27,067 nt of DNA from DASSUC01 sp035649895 (GCA_035649895.1 DASRIS010000017.1:1-27067); one strand, 5' to 3'; positions 4,938 to 13,062 are shown, numbered from the stretch's first letter. The notes: generated from the letters alone by a model not told the origin. Program-made: numbers and translations.

Positions 4938-5869
4938 CGGGTCGCCACCACCTCGGCATCGGCCTCGCGAGCCGGCGTCGTGATGTCCTCGCCGTAGTGC
5001 CTCATGAACAACTCCTCGAGGGTGGGCGGCGAAGTGATCATCGACCGCACGTCGAGGTCGACCAGGCGCTCCAGCACGTTGTTGAGCTCGCCCGGGTCGA
5101 CACTGAACTCGGCGTGCCCATCGTGCACGCGGGCGTCGTGCACGCCGGGCCACCGCGTCACCGACGCCAGCGGTCTGGCGGTGTCGACCACCACCGACGT
5201 GCGGGTGAGGTGACGCAGCTCGTCGAACGTCCCGGTTTCAGCAGCCCGGCCGGCCCGGATGATCGTGACCCGGTCGCACAGCGCCTCCACTTCGGACAGG
5301 ATGTGACTCGAGAGCAGAATGCTGCGTCCGGCGGACCGCAGCTGCTGCACCACGTCCTGGAAGACCGCCTCCATCAGCGGGTCCAGCCCGGATGTGGGCT
5401 CGTCGAGCAGGTAAAGCTCCACATCGGAGGAGAACGCCGCCACCAGGGCGACCTTCTGGCGGTTGCCCTTTGAATAGGCGCGAATCTTCTTGGTCGGGTC
5501 GAGTTGGAAGCGCTCGAGCAGCTCCTCCCGGCGATCCGGATCGAGCCCGCCCCGCAAGTCGCCCAGCAGGTCGATTACCTCGCCCCCGGTGAGGTTCGGC
5601 CACAGGTTCACCTCACCGGGCACATATGCCAGACGCCGGTGCAACGTCACCGCGTCGTGCCACGGGTCACCGCCGAGCAGGGCAACGTTTCCCGCGTCGG
5701 CGCGCAACAAGCCCAGTAGCACGCGAATCGTGGTGGTCTTCCCAGCGCCGTTCGGCCCAAGGAAGCCGTGCACCTCGCCCGTCTCCACATCCAAATCGAG
5801 GTGGTCCAAAGCCCGGGTACGGCGGCCGAAGTCCTTCACTAGCCCGGAGATCGTTATGGCAGTCGTCAC
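4934..5869 (-). CDS. ABC exporter ATP-binding protein
   Basis: This 311-residue nucleotide-binding subunit drives the permease encoded next to it. It has Walker A GPNGAGKTT near residue 39, a signature region with the variant YSKGNRQKVAL in place of LSGGQ, Walker B LYLLDEPTSGLDP, and the H-loop SSHILSE. The C-terminal region with TLEELFMRHYGED is typical of DrrA-like drug-export ATPases. I chose the GTG at 5869 (VTTAITISGLVKDFG) because GAGGGAA lies 9 nt before it and the domain begins there; the open frame continues upstream without homology. An inverted repeat just upstream may be the control site. Confidence 0.92.
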   Translation of the reverse strand: MTTAITISGLVKDFGRRTRALDHLDLDVETGEVHGFLGPNGAGKTTTIRVLLGLLRADAGNVALLGGDPWHDAVTLHRRLAYVPGEVNLWPNLTGGEVIDLLGDLRGGLDPDRREELLERFQLDPTKKIRAYSKGNRQKVALVAAFSSDVELYLLDEPTSGLDPLMEAVFQDVVQQLRSAGRSILLSSHILSEVEALCDRVTIIRAGRAAETGTFDELRHLTRTSVVVDTARPLASVTRWPGVHDARVHDGHAEFSVDPGELNNVLERLVDLDVRSMITSPPTLEELFMRHYGEDITTPAREADAEVVATR

Positions 5870-5893
5870 GGATACCACTTCCCTCGACGGCCA

Positions 5894-5908
5894 GGTTCCG
5901 CGGGAACC
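5894..5908. promoter_or_regulatory. Operator-like inverted repeat ahead of the ABC operon
   Basis: GGTTCC-GCG-GGAACC is a perfect 6-bp inverted repeat about 25 bp upstream of the ATPase start. Such spacing fits a repressor site (TetR family regulators often control these exporters), but no regulator gene is adjacent, so this is inference. Confidence 0.35.
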
Positions 5909-5929
5909 CATACGTCCCCAACTGTGAGT

Positions 5930-6190
5930 GCACCGCACCTGTGCACCGGACGGGCAGGGTCGAACGTCACCAACGGACTGCCGTACGACCTGTCTACCCG
6001 ACTGCGCTACGGCGAGCTGGTCGCCCTGACACCGACACCCGAAGCCGGAACCGTCACCCGTCCGGGCGGCGCTCGTCGAGCGCGCCGACGGTTCCGTCAG
6101 GTCGGTCCCGGACGACCTTCGCCGCCACCTCGTAGACACGTCGGACGGCGAGCGCCCGACGACGGACGCCAACCCCGCCGGCACCCGATC
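5930..6190 (+). pseudogene. Possible frameshifted gene remnant
   Basis: Two + strand frames give protein-like, GC3-rich text that joins across a shift near 6060: first NGLPYDLSTRLRYGELVALT (about 5972-6031), then RAALVERADGSVRSVPDDL continuing with RRHLVDTSDGERP (about 6063-6155). The second frame has a stop upstream of 6060, so the two parts cannot be one intact gene as the sequence stands. No family is recognised, there is no clear start, and the fragment lies between two minus-strand genes. It may be a decayed gene, or chance. The rest of 5870-6219 shows nothing else but the inverted repeat. Confidence 0.25.
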
Positions 6191-6219
6191 CCCTCGACGG
6201 GGTCGTTCCCTTTGTCGCT

Positions 6220-6444
6220 CTACACGACCGCGCCGCGCGGTGCCACCTCGATCGCGGCCACGCCCCGACCGTAGAGCACGACAAGCCGATCTCCATGCCG
6301 GCTTCGAAGCACACCGGAGTCCTGAGCGAGCGTCGTGATGACGTGCTCGACGACGTCGTCTTCGCCGGCGACCTCCGGTTCCTCGTACGTGATATCCATC
6401 CGTTCTCCTCCGATGAGCCGGACGCGCAGCACTATGGTGGCCAT
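6220..6444 (-). CDS. Small conserved-looking protein, unknown function
   Basis: This encodes 74 residues from the ATG at 6444: MATIVLRVRLIGGERMDITY, an acidic middle (EEPEVAGEDD), then HGDRLVVLYGRGVAAIEVAP. The alternating hydrophobic pattern suggests a small beta-rich fold, and codon use is GC3-rich. The start is uncertain. The ATG at 6399 (MDITYEEP, 59 residues) has an excellent GGAGGAG Shine-Dalgarno 5-7 nt away, while the longer form keeps what looks like a genuine first beta strand. It is divergent from the DUF2089 gene and about 350 bp upstream of the ABC operon. I do not recognise the family. Confidence 0.6.
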   Translation of the reverse strand: MATIVLRVRLIGGERMDITYEEPEVAGEDDVVEHVITTLAQDSGVLRSRHGDRLVVLYGRGVAAIEVAPRGAVV

Positions 6445-6752
6445 GGCTTGGAACCTAGACGCATTGCCGTATTGCCGCGTGACGGAGTCACCGGGGCCGC
6501 GATCTCGTCAGCGGGCTCCGGAGTCGGTGCGGAACGATGTTCGACAGGGGAAGGTCGAGGAGCTGCTCCCGGCGGCCACCCACAATGACGGGCGGGCCGC
6601 CACGAGCAGGGGAGCTGATGGCCCGGCTCATCGCCGGCGTGGACGGATCCGGCACGTCCAGCCCAACCAGAGGCATGCTGAGCCGGGGGGACCTGCACGC
6701 TGGCCGCCACGGGCACCGGCAGATCGTGGGCACCGCCTGCTCGAACTTGTGA
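6445..6752. other. Gene-poor stretch with no assignable gene
   Basis: This is GC-rich sequence between the divergent small gene and the AT-rich promoter. A 71-codon + strand frame (6537-6752) exists but has no recognisable motifs and no good Shine-Dalgarno sequence. I see no RNA gene or clean hairpin. It may hold decayed coding sequence. Confidence 0.4.
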
Positions 6753-6812
6753 AGATCCAAATTAAGAAAATGAAGCTTCATACGTTGTGATCTTAAAGAA
6801 TTTAAGATACAA
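6753..6812 (+). promoter_or_regulatory. AT-rich promoter with a perfect inverted repeat
   Basis: This is the most AT-rich segment in the window. ATCTTAAA-GAA-TTTAAGAT (6790-6808) is a perfect 8-bp inverted repeat, and TGAAGCTTCA (6771-6780) is a second palindrome. TAAGAT at 6803-6808 fits a -10 box and would place the transcript start at or next to the ATG at 6813, implying a leaderless mRNA. Because the repeat overlaps the -10, a bound regulator would block transcription. The DUF2089-like protein itself is a candidate autoregulator (inference). Confidence 0.55.
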
Positions 6813-7214
6813 ATGAATGGCGAGCACGCTGCGGAGAATCGGGAGCCGAGGGTGGACTGGCAGGAGCTCACGGACCTGACGCGCGGACAGCCGTTCGTGG
6901 TCGAACGGGTCCGCCTCACCGGCAGCGGCGTTGTGGTCGAGGGCCGGTTCGAGCCGCCGCAGCTGGCTCAGCTCAGCATCGACGACCAGGTGTTCGTTGC
7001 CGCGTTCGTGCGGTCGCACGGTTCGATCAAGGAGATGGAGCGGATCTTCGGCGTGAGCTACCCGACGGTCAAGTCCCGGCTGAACCGGATCGCTGAGCAG
7101 CTCGACTTCGTCGACACCGACCCGGCGCCCACCGGCGCAGACGTCGTCGACCGCCTGCGGCGGGGGGAGATCAGCGTCCAGGAGGCGCTGGCCGAGCTGG
7201 AGAGGTCCCGATGA
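6813..7214 (+). CDS. DUF2089-family HTH protein
   Basis: This 133-residue protein has a helix-turn-helix region at about residues 70-92 (SIKEMERIFGVSYPTVKSRL) that matches the DUF2089 C-terminal pattern of a region like sigma factor domain 4. The zinc-ribbon part seen in many DUF2089 proteins is absent. The C-terminal end (RRGEISVQEALAEL) resembles the short helical SHOCT-like motif of the third gene in the unit. The ATG at 6813 has no Shine-Dalgarno sequence but sits next to the predicted transcript start, so it is probably leaderless. Its stop overlaps the next start (ATGA). It is likely the regulator of this three-gene unit. Confidence 0.82.
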   Translation: MNGEHAAENREPRVDWQELTDLTRGQPFVVERVRLTGSGVVVEGRFEPPQLAQLSIDDQVFVAAFVRSHGSIKEMERIFGVSYPTVKSRLNRIAEQLDFVDTDPAPTGADVVDRLRRGEISVQEALAELERSR

Positions 7215-7471
7215 TCCCGCAGCTGGTGACGGTACGCCATCGCCGTCCCGACGGCCGCTGGCTGCGGCTGTACGTCCCGGTCCTGCCGGTGCTGCTGGTG
7301 CTGTCACCGCTGCTGCTGCTCGCCGTGCTGGCCGGACTGGTCGCCTGCCTCGTCTTCCGGGTGAGCCCGGTGAGCGCGCTGCGCGGTGTTGGGCGGTTGC
7401 TATGGGCGCTGCCCGGCGCCCGGTTCGAGGTCGAGCAGGGCCGGATGGCCGTGCTGGTAAGCGTCAGATAA
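7211..7471 (+). CDS. Small membrane protein of the DUF2089 unit
   Basis: This 86-residue protein starts in an ATGA overlap with the DUF2089 gene, so it is translationally coupled to it. The N-terminus is basic (VRHRRPDGRWLRLYV), followed by a long hydrophobic stretch at about residues 23-50 (PVLPVLLVLSPLLLLAVLAG) that makes one or two membrane helices, and then a short soluble tail ending RMAVLVSVR. No enzymatic motif is present. By position it may anchor or sense for its neighbours, which is inference. Confidence 0.75.
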   Translation: MIPQLVTVRHRRPDGRWLRLYVPVLPVLLVLSPLLLLAVLAGLVACLVFRVSPVSALRGVGRLLWALPGARFEVEQGRMAVLVSVR

Positions 7472-7492
7472 GGCAGAGGGGGAGGAGCAACA

Positions 7493-7924
7493 ATGAACGA
7501 GCAGCGCCGTCAGGTCCTGCAGATGCTGGCCGAGGGCAAGGTCACCGTGGACGAGGCCGAGCGGCTGATCGACGCCCTTGACCAAGAACAGCCCGAGTCG
7601 CCGCCGGGGGCCGTGCCCCGCCTGAAACCCCGACCCAAGTACCTGCGCGTCGTGGTGAACTCGGAGGACGACTCTGGCGGCGACGGTCCAAGCCGGGTCA
7701 ACGTCCGGGTCCCGCTACAGCTGCTACGCGCCGGGGTCCGGCTCACCAGCCTCATCCCTCCGCAGGCGCTTACCCGGATCAACGCGGAGCTGGACAAGTC
7801 CGGGGTACCGGTCGACCTCACCCAGCTCAAGCCGCAGCACATCGAGGAGCTCATCGAGCACCTCGACGACCTTCGGGTCGACGTGGACCAGCCCGACGCC
7901 AAGGTGCAGGTGTTCTGCGAGTGA
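7493..7924 (+). CDS. SHOCT-like domain protein of the DUF2089 unit
   Basis: This 143-residue cytoplasmic protein begins with a SHOCT-like/YvlB N-terminal helix pair (RRQVLQMLAEGKVTVDEAER), followed by a Pro-rich link and a domain starting KYLRVVVNSEDD with VNVRVPLQLLRAGVRLTSLI. This is the pattern of proteins encoded next to DUF2089 genes and linked to envelope-stress loci in Gram-positives. A clean GGGGGAGGAG Shine-Dalgarno precedes the ATG by 7 nt. Lying 21 bp after the membrane gene, it completes the operon. The molecular role is not known. Confidence 0.82.
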   Translation: MNEQRRQVLQMLAEGKVTVDEAERLIDALDQEQPESPPGAVPRLKPRPKYLRVVVNSEDDSGGDGPSRVNVRVPLQLLRAGVRLTSLIPPQALTRINAELDKSGVPVDLTQLKPQHIEELIEHLDDLRVDVDQPDAKVQVFCE

Positions 7925-8145
7925 CACCGCCACGGCGCCGGACGCCCGCCCGGCCGACCAGTCGCACTGGCGGCGCGTCATCGCCGGCCTCGGCAGCGAC
8001 CACCGGCACATCGCCTACGACGAGCGCGCCCGATGGTCACGGGTGACAGCCTCGGGACCCGGGACGGGAGCTGGAGCAGGGGCGGACCACGCTCGATCCG
8101 GTGCTCGCCCGTAACCCGAACCTCAAGGTGAGCGCTGGTTAGCTG

Positions 8146-10404
8146 CTAGGGAACGGTGAGCTGGTACATGCTGCGCCCGAAGGTCGCGGCGACGAGCCGC
8201 TGCCGGGTCGGGTCGTACTCGATGTCGTCGACCGGGACGAGCGGGAGCCCGGAACCGAGACGCTGCCAGGTGCCGGCGGCGGTCGAGATGAACACACCTT
8301 GGTCGGTCGCCGCGAAGAGCTCGCTACCGCTGCCGAGCACGATGTCGTTCACCGGCGCCTGGGGCAGGTTGCCGGTGAGGTCGGTCCACGTCGCTCCCGC
8401 GTCGTTGGTCATGAGCACGTGCGGCTGGTACGAGCCGGCCCGGTAACCGGAGAGGGTGACGTAGGCGGTGGTGGCATTGGTTGGCGAGACCGCAACCCGC
8501 GTTACCCAGGGCTGGCCCGACAGTCGCAGCTGCCAGGTGGAGCCGAGGTCAGGGGTGACCCAGACCCGGCCGTCGTCGGTGCCTACCCAGACCACGTTCG
8601 AGTTGGACGCGGCGGCGGCCACCGTCGTGATCGTGCCGAACGGGTACGCGTCCTGCCCCGGCCCGCCGGTGAGGTCCGGGCTGATCGGTGTCCACGTCAC
8701 CCCGTTGTCGACCGACCGGTTGAGGCGGTTGCCCCCGTAGTACATGACGTTGGGGTTGACCGGGTCGAACTGGACGGGAGTGAACCAGTTACGCCGGTTC
8801 GCCGTCGTCGCGCCGGTGAAGTACGTGAGGTGCTCGCCACCGTCCACCGACCGGAAGCAGTTGCCGTACTGGTAGCAGGCGAAGACGTTGTTGACATCGG
8901 TCGGGTTGATCAGGTTCTCCTCGCCGTCGCCGCCGACGTACAGCTGCCACCCCCGGCGGGTCCACGACCGCAGGCTGCCGTTGTCCTGCGTACCGCCGGA
9001 CACGCGCGCCGGGTCCTGCGGGGTGATCGCCCCGCTGTAGAACTGGGTGAACGGCTGGTGCTGGGAGGCCACCCACGTCCCCCGGCGACCGTTGGAGTCG
9101 GAGCGGTACACCCCGCCGTCGTTGCCCAGGTACACCCGCCGGTTGTCGCGGGGGTCCCACACCATGGCGTGGTGGTCTACGTGCATCGAGTCGTCGTCAG
9201 CGTCCCAGCTGCGCCCGCCATCTTGGCTGGTAAGCAGCGCGATGCCAGCCACATGTACGTGGTTGGCGTTGCGCGGGTCCACCCAGACCTTGCCGAACCA
9301 CCACGCGTAGCTCGACTGGGACCCGGCGAGATCCTCGTTGTCGGGGAGCCGGGACCAGCTGTCGCCGCCGTCACGCGACGTGTAGAACCCGTCGAAGAAG
9401 TTCGACGAGCTGGGACCACGGCCGATGATCGCGTATAGCCGTCGGGGGTCGGACGGCGCGACACCGAGACCGATCCGGCCGAGATCGGCGGCCGCCGGCA
9501 CCAGGCGGTCGAGCCGGGTCCACGTGGTGCCGCCGTCGGTCGACCGGTAGACACCGGAGCCAACCCCGCTGTACGAGCGAAGATTCGGCTGCCGGCGGTG
9601 GTCCCACATGACTGCGTAAAGCCGCTGCGGGTTGCTGGGATCGAACATCACCTCAGTGGCACCGGTCGTGTCGGTCGCGCCGGCCAGCACCCGAACCCAT
9701 GTGTTCCCGCCGTTCGTCGACCGGTACACGCCCCGGTCGCCCCCGGGGTTGAACAACGAGCCGGCAGCGGCGACGAACAGGCGCCGCGGATCGCTCGGGT
9801 CGACCACGATCTTGCCGATGGCGCCGGAGTCCTTGAGCCCGATGTTCGTCCACGTCGCACCGCGGTCGGTCGACCGGTAGACGCCGGTCCCGGTGTAGGT
9901 AAGGCTGCCGCCACCAGGGTTGGCCTCGCCGGTGCCGGCGTAGAGGGTGCCGTCGCCAGCAGCCGCGACCGCACCCATGGCCTGGGTGAAGCTGTCGGGC
10001 CATGCCGGCTGGAACGACGCGCCGGCATCGCTCGACCGCCACAGCCCCCCGGACGCCGCCGCCGCGTAGATCGTGTCCCTCACGTGCGGATCCAACGCCA
10101 GGTCAGTCACCCGGCCGCCGATGTTGGCCGGTCCGATCGACGTCCACTCGCCGCCGGTGACGGGCAGTGCGGCCGCCTCGGCCGCAGCGCGGTCGTAAGC
10201 GTGCCGGGGCAGGTCCTGCCCAGGCGTGCTCTTCTGCAGGAAGCGGTGCTCCGCCGGCCCCGACGGTCCTCGAACCGGCCGGTACTCGCCTGGCTGGCCA
10301 GGGCCGGGTGGGGTGGCCCCGGCATCGGGCGCGGCAGCAACCCCCGGTGGGGCCACAAACGCAAACATCAGCCCGACTGTTACAACCGCCACTGCGCCCT
10401 TCAT
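8146..10404 (-). CDS. Secreted BNR/Asp-box beta-propeller protein
   Basis: This is a 752-residue exported protein. Residues 1-24 are a signal peptide (MKGAVAVVTVGLMFAFVAPP then AAA). The rest is a run of Asp-box (BNR) repeats such as GVYRSTDRGATW, VYRSTNGGNTW, VYRSTDGGTTW and FRSVDGGEHL, typical of sortilin/VPS10-like and sialidase-like propellers. Many blocks end in DPSDPRRLF- or DPRNANHV-type phrases. The fold is clear; a catalytic site is not visible, so sialidase or xyloglucanase activity should not be assumed. An AGGAGG-like sequence (GGAGG, 5-6 nt away) supports the ATG at 10404. It is monocistronic and follows the P450 gene in the same direction with 169 bp between. Confidence 0.88.
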   Translation of the reverse strand: MKGAVAVVTVGLMFAFVAPPGVAAAPDAGATPPGPGQPGEYRPVRGPSGPAEHRFLQKSTPGQDLPRHAYDRAAAEAAALPVTGGEWTSIGPANIGGRVTDLALDPHVRDTIYAAAASGGLWRSSDAGASFQPAWPDSFTQAMGAVAAAGDGTLYAGTGEANPGGGSLTYTGTGVYRSTDRGATWTNIGLKDSGAIGKIVVDPSDPRRLFVAAAGSLFNPGGDRGVYRSTNGGNTWVRVLAGATDTTGATEVMFDPSNPQRLYAVMWDHRRQPNLRSYSGVGSGVYRSTDGGTTWTRLDRLVPAAADLGRIGLGVAPSDPRRLYAIIGRGPSSSNFFDGFYTSRDGGDSWSRLPDNEDLAGSQSSYAWWFGKVWVDPRNANHVHVAGIALLTSQDGGRSWDADDDSMHVDHHAMVWDPRDNRRVYLGNDGGVYRSDSNGRRGTWVASQHQPFTQFYSGAITPQDPARVSGGTQDNGSLRSWTRRGWQLYVGGDGEENLINPTDVNNVFACYQYGNCFRSVDGGEHLTYFTGATTANRRNWFTPVQFDPVNPNVMYYGGNRLNRSVDNGVTWTPISPDLTGGPGQDAYPFGTITTVAAAASNSNVVWVGTDDGRVWVTPDLGSTWQLRLSGQPWVTRVAVSPTNATTAYVTLSGYRAGSYQPHVLMTNDAGATWTDLTGNLPQAPVNDIVLGSGSELFAATDQGVFISTAAGTWQRLGSGLPLVPVDDIEYDPTRQRLVAATFGRSMYQLTVP

Positions 10405-10573
10405 CCCAACCTCCGTCTTTGTCCACCCAGCCGGGACGCCGGGACACTAGATCATGAGAGAAGGCGAACCAGCGCCGCGGTTGGCGCTGCCACAGGACGC
10501 TACTGGCCCCACGCCGAAGATAAAAGTACCTACTGGCTACCTATGCGTTCGATGTCGCTGTCGCCTGGCTTGT

Positions 10574-11767
10574 CTACCAGGTGACTGGTAGGGCGGTCGG
10601 ACCGCGCGTCATCAGGCCCTGCTTCCACTCGATCTCGGAGATGTCCACAGCCAGCCGCAGGTCCGGCAGCCGCCGCAGCAGCCCCTCGAACGCGGCACGC
10701 AGCTCAAGCCGTGCCAGCGGTGCGCCGATGCAGAAGTGGATGCCGCCGCCGAAGCCCAGGTGCGGCGATGGACTGCGGGTGATGTCGAACCGGTCCGGGT
10801 CGTCGACGAGGGCGTCGTCGCGGTTCGCCGGGTAGTGCAACGGGATCACCGTCGAGCCGGCCGGCACTGTCACGCCACTGAGCTGCACGTCCTGGGTGGC
10901 GACCCGTTCCAGGAGGGACCTGATGATACGCACGTAGCGCAGCATCTCCTCCACCGCGTTCGGGACCAGCTCCGGCTTGTCCCGCAGCATGGCCAGCTGC
11001 TCCGGGTGCCGGTGCAGGGTCACCAGCGAGTTCGCCAGCAGCCCGGCCGTCGTCTCGTACCCGCCGATCAGCAGGAGGTACGCGTTGTTCACCAGCTCCG
11101 GCTCGGAGAGCCGGTCCTCCTCGTCTCGGGCCTGGATCATGCGGGTCAGCAGGTCGTCGCCGGGGTTGGCCCGCTTGACGGCGACCAGCTCTGTCAGAAA
11201 GGCGTACATCTGGCCGCCGGCGGCCTGGATCTCCTCGGCCGTATGGGCGGTTATCGATATTACGACATCCAGCCAGCTGCGCAGCTTCTCCACGTCGGCG
11301 ACTGCCACGCCCATCATCTCGGAGATGACCATGGCGGGCAGCGGGAAGGCGAAGGAGGTCACGAAGTCGACCGGCCGCGGCTGGGCGGTCATCGTGTCGA
11401 TCAGCCCGTCGACGATCTGCTCGACCCGCGGGCGGAGCAGCTCGACACTGCGGGCGGTGAACGCGCGCGCGACCAGCCGCCGTACCCGCGTGTGCTCCGG
11501 CGCGTCCAGGCTGAGCATCAGGTACGGGTTGCGGCTCGCCGGCCGCAGCACCGCCACCCCGGGGTCGCTGGTCGCCGCCCGGCTGAACACCGGGTCGGAG
11601 AGGACCTGCTTCACGTCCTCGTACCGGATGGCCAGGTAGGCCTCGCCACCAGGCGCCAGCCGTACCCTCGGCACCGGGTCCTCCCGGCGCAGCTGGGCGT
11701 ACTCCGGTTCGGTGTCCAGCTCCGGTGGTGTGTCGAACGGGAAGACAGGTAGCTCGGACCCAGCCAT
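10574..11767 (-). CDS. Cytochrome P450
   Basis: This 397-residue soluble actinobacterial P450 has the heme-binding motif FGGGIHFCIGAPLARLE with the axial cysteine near residue 346, the K-helix ExxR (EEMLR), and an I-helix reading LLIGGYETTAGLL. The I-helix has Tyr where (A/G)GHETT is usual, next to the acid that helps oxygen activation. GGAGGT lies 6-7 nt before the ATG. Substrate is unknown; no ferredoxin, ferredoxin reductase or polyketide gene is beside it, so redox partners must come from elsewhere in the genome. Divergent from the unknown gene at 11989. Confidence 0.95.
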   Translation of the reverse strand: MAGSELPVFPFDTPPELDTEPEYAQLRREDPVPRVRLAPGGEAYLAIRYEDVKQVLSDPVFSRAATSDPGVAVLRPASRNPYLMLSLDAPEHTRVRRLVARAFTARSVELLRPRVEQIVDGLIDTMTAQPRPVDFVTSFAFPLPAMVISEMMGVAVADVEKLRSWLDVVISITAHTAEEIQAAGGQMYAFLTELVAVKRANPGDDLLTRMIQARDEEDRLSEPELVNNAYLLLIGGYETTAGLLANSLVTLHRHPEQLAMLRDKPELVPNAVEEMLRYVRIIRSLLERVATQDVQLSGVTVPAGSTVIPLHYPANRDDALVDDPDRFDITRSPSPHLGFGGGIHFCIGAPLARLELRAAFEGLLRRLPDLRLAVDISEIEWKQGLMTRGPTALPVTW

Positions 11768-11988
11768 GTCAGCACCTCCGCCGCCATGCCACTCCTCGTA
11801 ACGAACCGGACGCTACTCGTGATCAAGGGCCGGCACAATCACGCTCGGACCGTGCCTACGATCTCGGTACACCCGCCGGGGGACTCCGCCGAAGCCTCGA
11901 AATCTGGCCGGAACAGCGGGCTAAGCCGTACCAGGCGCATCTATCTCCATGCCCGGCGGAGCTGGGCAGGCTCGCGTACGGTGCTGGT

Positions 11989-12351
11989 GTGCAGGCGGTT
12001 GATGACGGCAGTGCCCTGTCGCGGCTTGCCGACCTGCTACGCCAGCGTGACGTTCTGGACACGCAGATCGCGGCGATCACCAAGCGCTCCGCCCGGCAAG
12101 GCGACGTGGGAGAGCTCATCGCCGCCCAGGTCTTCGACATCGAGCTGGCGGGAGACGCCGTGCAGGCCGGCTACGACGGCTGGTTCCGCTCCGGACCGCT
12201 GCAGGGCAGGACCGTCAACATCAAGGCGTACGGGGACGCGGCCGCCGGGATAGACATCAGTCCACATGAGTGCGACTTCTACCTGGTGCTCAGCGGACCG
12301 CCGCCGGCGCCTGGCGGGGTTGGCCCCATCGCTGGCGAGCTTCGACGATGA
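11989..12351 (+). CDS. Unknown protein, probably truncated at the C-terminus
   Basis: From GTG at 11989 this encodes 120 residues: VQAVDDGSALSRLADLLRQR, then QGDVGELIAAQVFDIEL, GYDGWFRSGPLQGRTVNIK, and ISPHECDFYLVLSGPP. The middle part (YDGxF...VNIKxYG...CDFYLVL) looks like a compact domain seen in actinobacterial hypothetical proteins, perhaps nuclease-like, but I cannot name it with confidence. After SGPP the frame turns into proline/glycine-rich text and stops, where I would expect a further beta-rich segment, so the gene may be cut by a frameshift near 12300. No strong Shine-Dalgarno is present. The upstream extension overlaps the P450 and is rejected. Confidence 0.6.
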   Translation: MQAVDDGSALSRLADLLRQRDVLDTQIAAITKRSARQGDVGELIAAQVFDIELAGDAVQAGYDGWFRSGPLQGRTVNIKAYGDAAAGIDISPHECDFYLVLSGPPPAPGGVGPIAGELRR

Positions 12352-12485
12352 GCGGCAGACCGATCTGGACAGAGCCCGGCAGAAAGTTGGACCCTGACAG
12401 CCACCGCCAAGCCGGTTGGTAAAGCCCATCCGGTGCAGCGGCCCGAACCGGCAGCAGTAGCCGGTGACAGGTGAGGATGGCGTCC

Positions 12486-13019
12486 ATGGCAGAGGTCCGC
12501 GTCGTGCATACGGCCGATATCGATGCCGCCACCCTTACGGCGGCACGGCTGCTCCTCGACCACGCGTTCGGCGAAGGCTTCACCGACGATGACTGGGACC
12601 ACGCCCTCGGCGGGATCCATGCGCTGGTCTGGGATTCGGGCGAGCTGGTCGGCCACGCGGCGCTGGTGCAGCGGCGGCTGTTGCACTGCGGGCGGGCCTT
12701 GCGCGCCGGTTATGTCGAGGGCGTCGGGGTGCGCGTCAACCAGCGCCGCCGTGGCCACGCCGCGGCGATGATGGCGGCGCTGGAGCGGGTGGTGCGCGGC
12801 GCGTACGACCTGGGTGCGCTGAGCGCGAGCGAGGCCGGTGCCGGCTTCTACGCGGCGCGGGGCTGGCAGCGGTGGCAGGGGCCGACATCGGCGCTCACGC
12901 CGGGCGGTGTCGAGCGCACCGAGGAGGAGGACGGTTCGATCTACGTCCTCCCGGTCGCGGTCCCGCTGGACCTGGCCGGTGCGCTGACCTGCGACTGGCG
13001 CGACGGCGACGTGTGGTAA
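12486..13019 (+). CDS. aac(2'): Aminoglycoside 2'-N-acetyltransferase, AAC(2')-I-like GNAT
   Basis: This 177-residue GNAT acetyltransferase closely follows the mycobacterial AAC(2')-I pattern along its whole length: VVHTADIDAAT, DDDWDHALGGIHALVWDSGE, HAALVQRRLLHCGRALRAGY, VEGVGVRVNQRRRGHAAAMM (the RxxGxx acetyl-CoA loop), RGAYDLGALSASEAG, FYAARGWQRWQGPTSALTP and the exact family ending CDWRDGDVW. Such enzymes acetylate the 2'-amino group of aminoglycosides from acetyl-CoA in the cytoplasm; they are usually chromosomal and intrinsic in actinobacteria. I prefer the ATG at 12486 (GGTGAGG about 9 nt upstream); starts at 12471 and 12477 are possible. Whether it gives resistance cannot be read from sequence. 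Confidence 0.92.
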   Translation: MAEVRVVHTADIDAATLTAARLLLDHAFGEGFTDDDWDHALGGIHALVWDSGELVGHAALVQRRLLHCGRALRAGYVEGVGVRVNQRRRGHAAAMMAALERVVRGAYDLGALSASEAGAGFYAARGWQRWQGPTSALTPGGVERTEEEDGSIYVLPVAVPLDLAGALTCDWRDGDVW

Positions 13020-13062
13020 CCGGTCCAGCGCGACCGCCCAGTCGCCGAGCGCAGGCGCCGGC

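Noticed and set aside
5950..6030. A tRNA-like look on the minus strand (GTTCGACCC with GTAGCGCAGTCGGGTAG)
   Set aside because: The D-stem and acceptor do not pair and no 7-nt anticodon loop is supported by a 5-bp stem; the + strand reads as GC3-biased protein text instead.
11725..11988. N-terminal extension of the unknown gene at 11989 and overlap with the P450
   Set aside because: The extension lies over the P450 5' end and has no coding character of its own.
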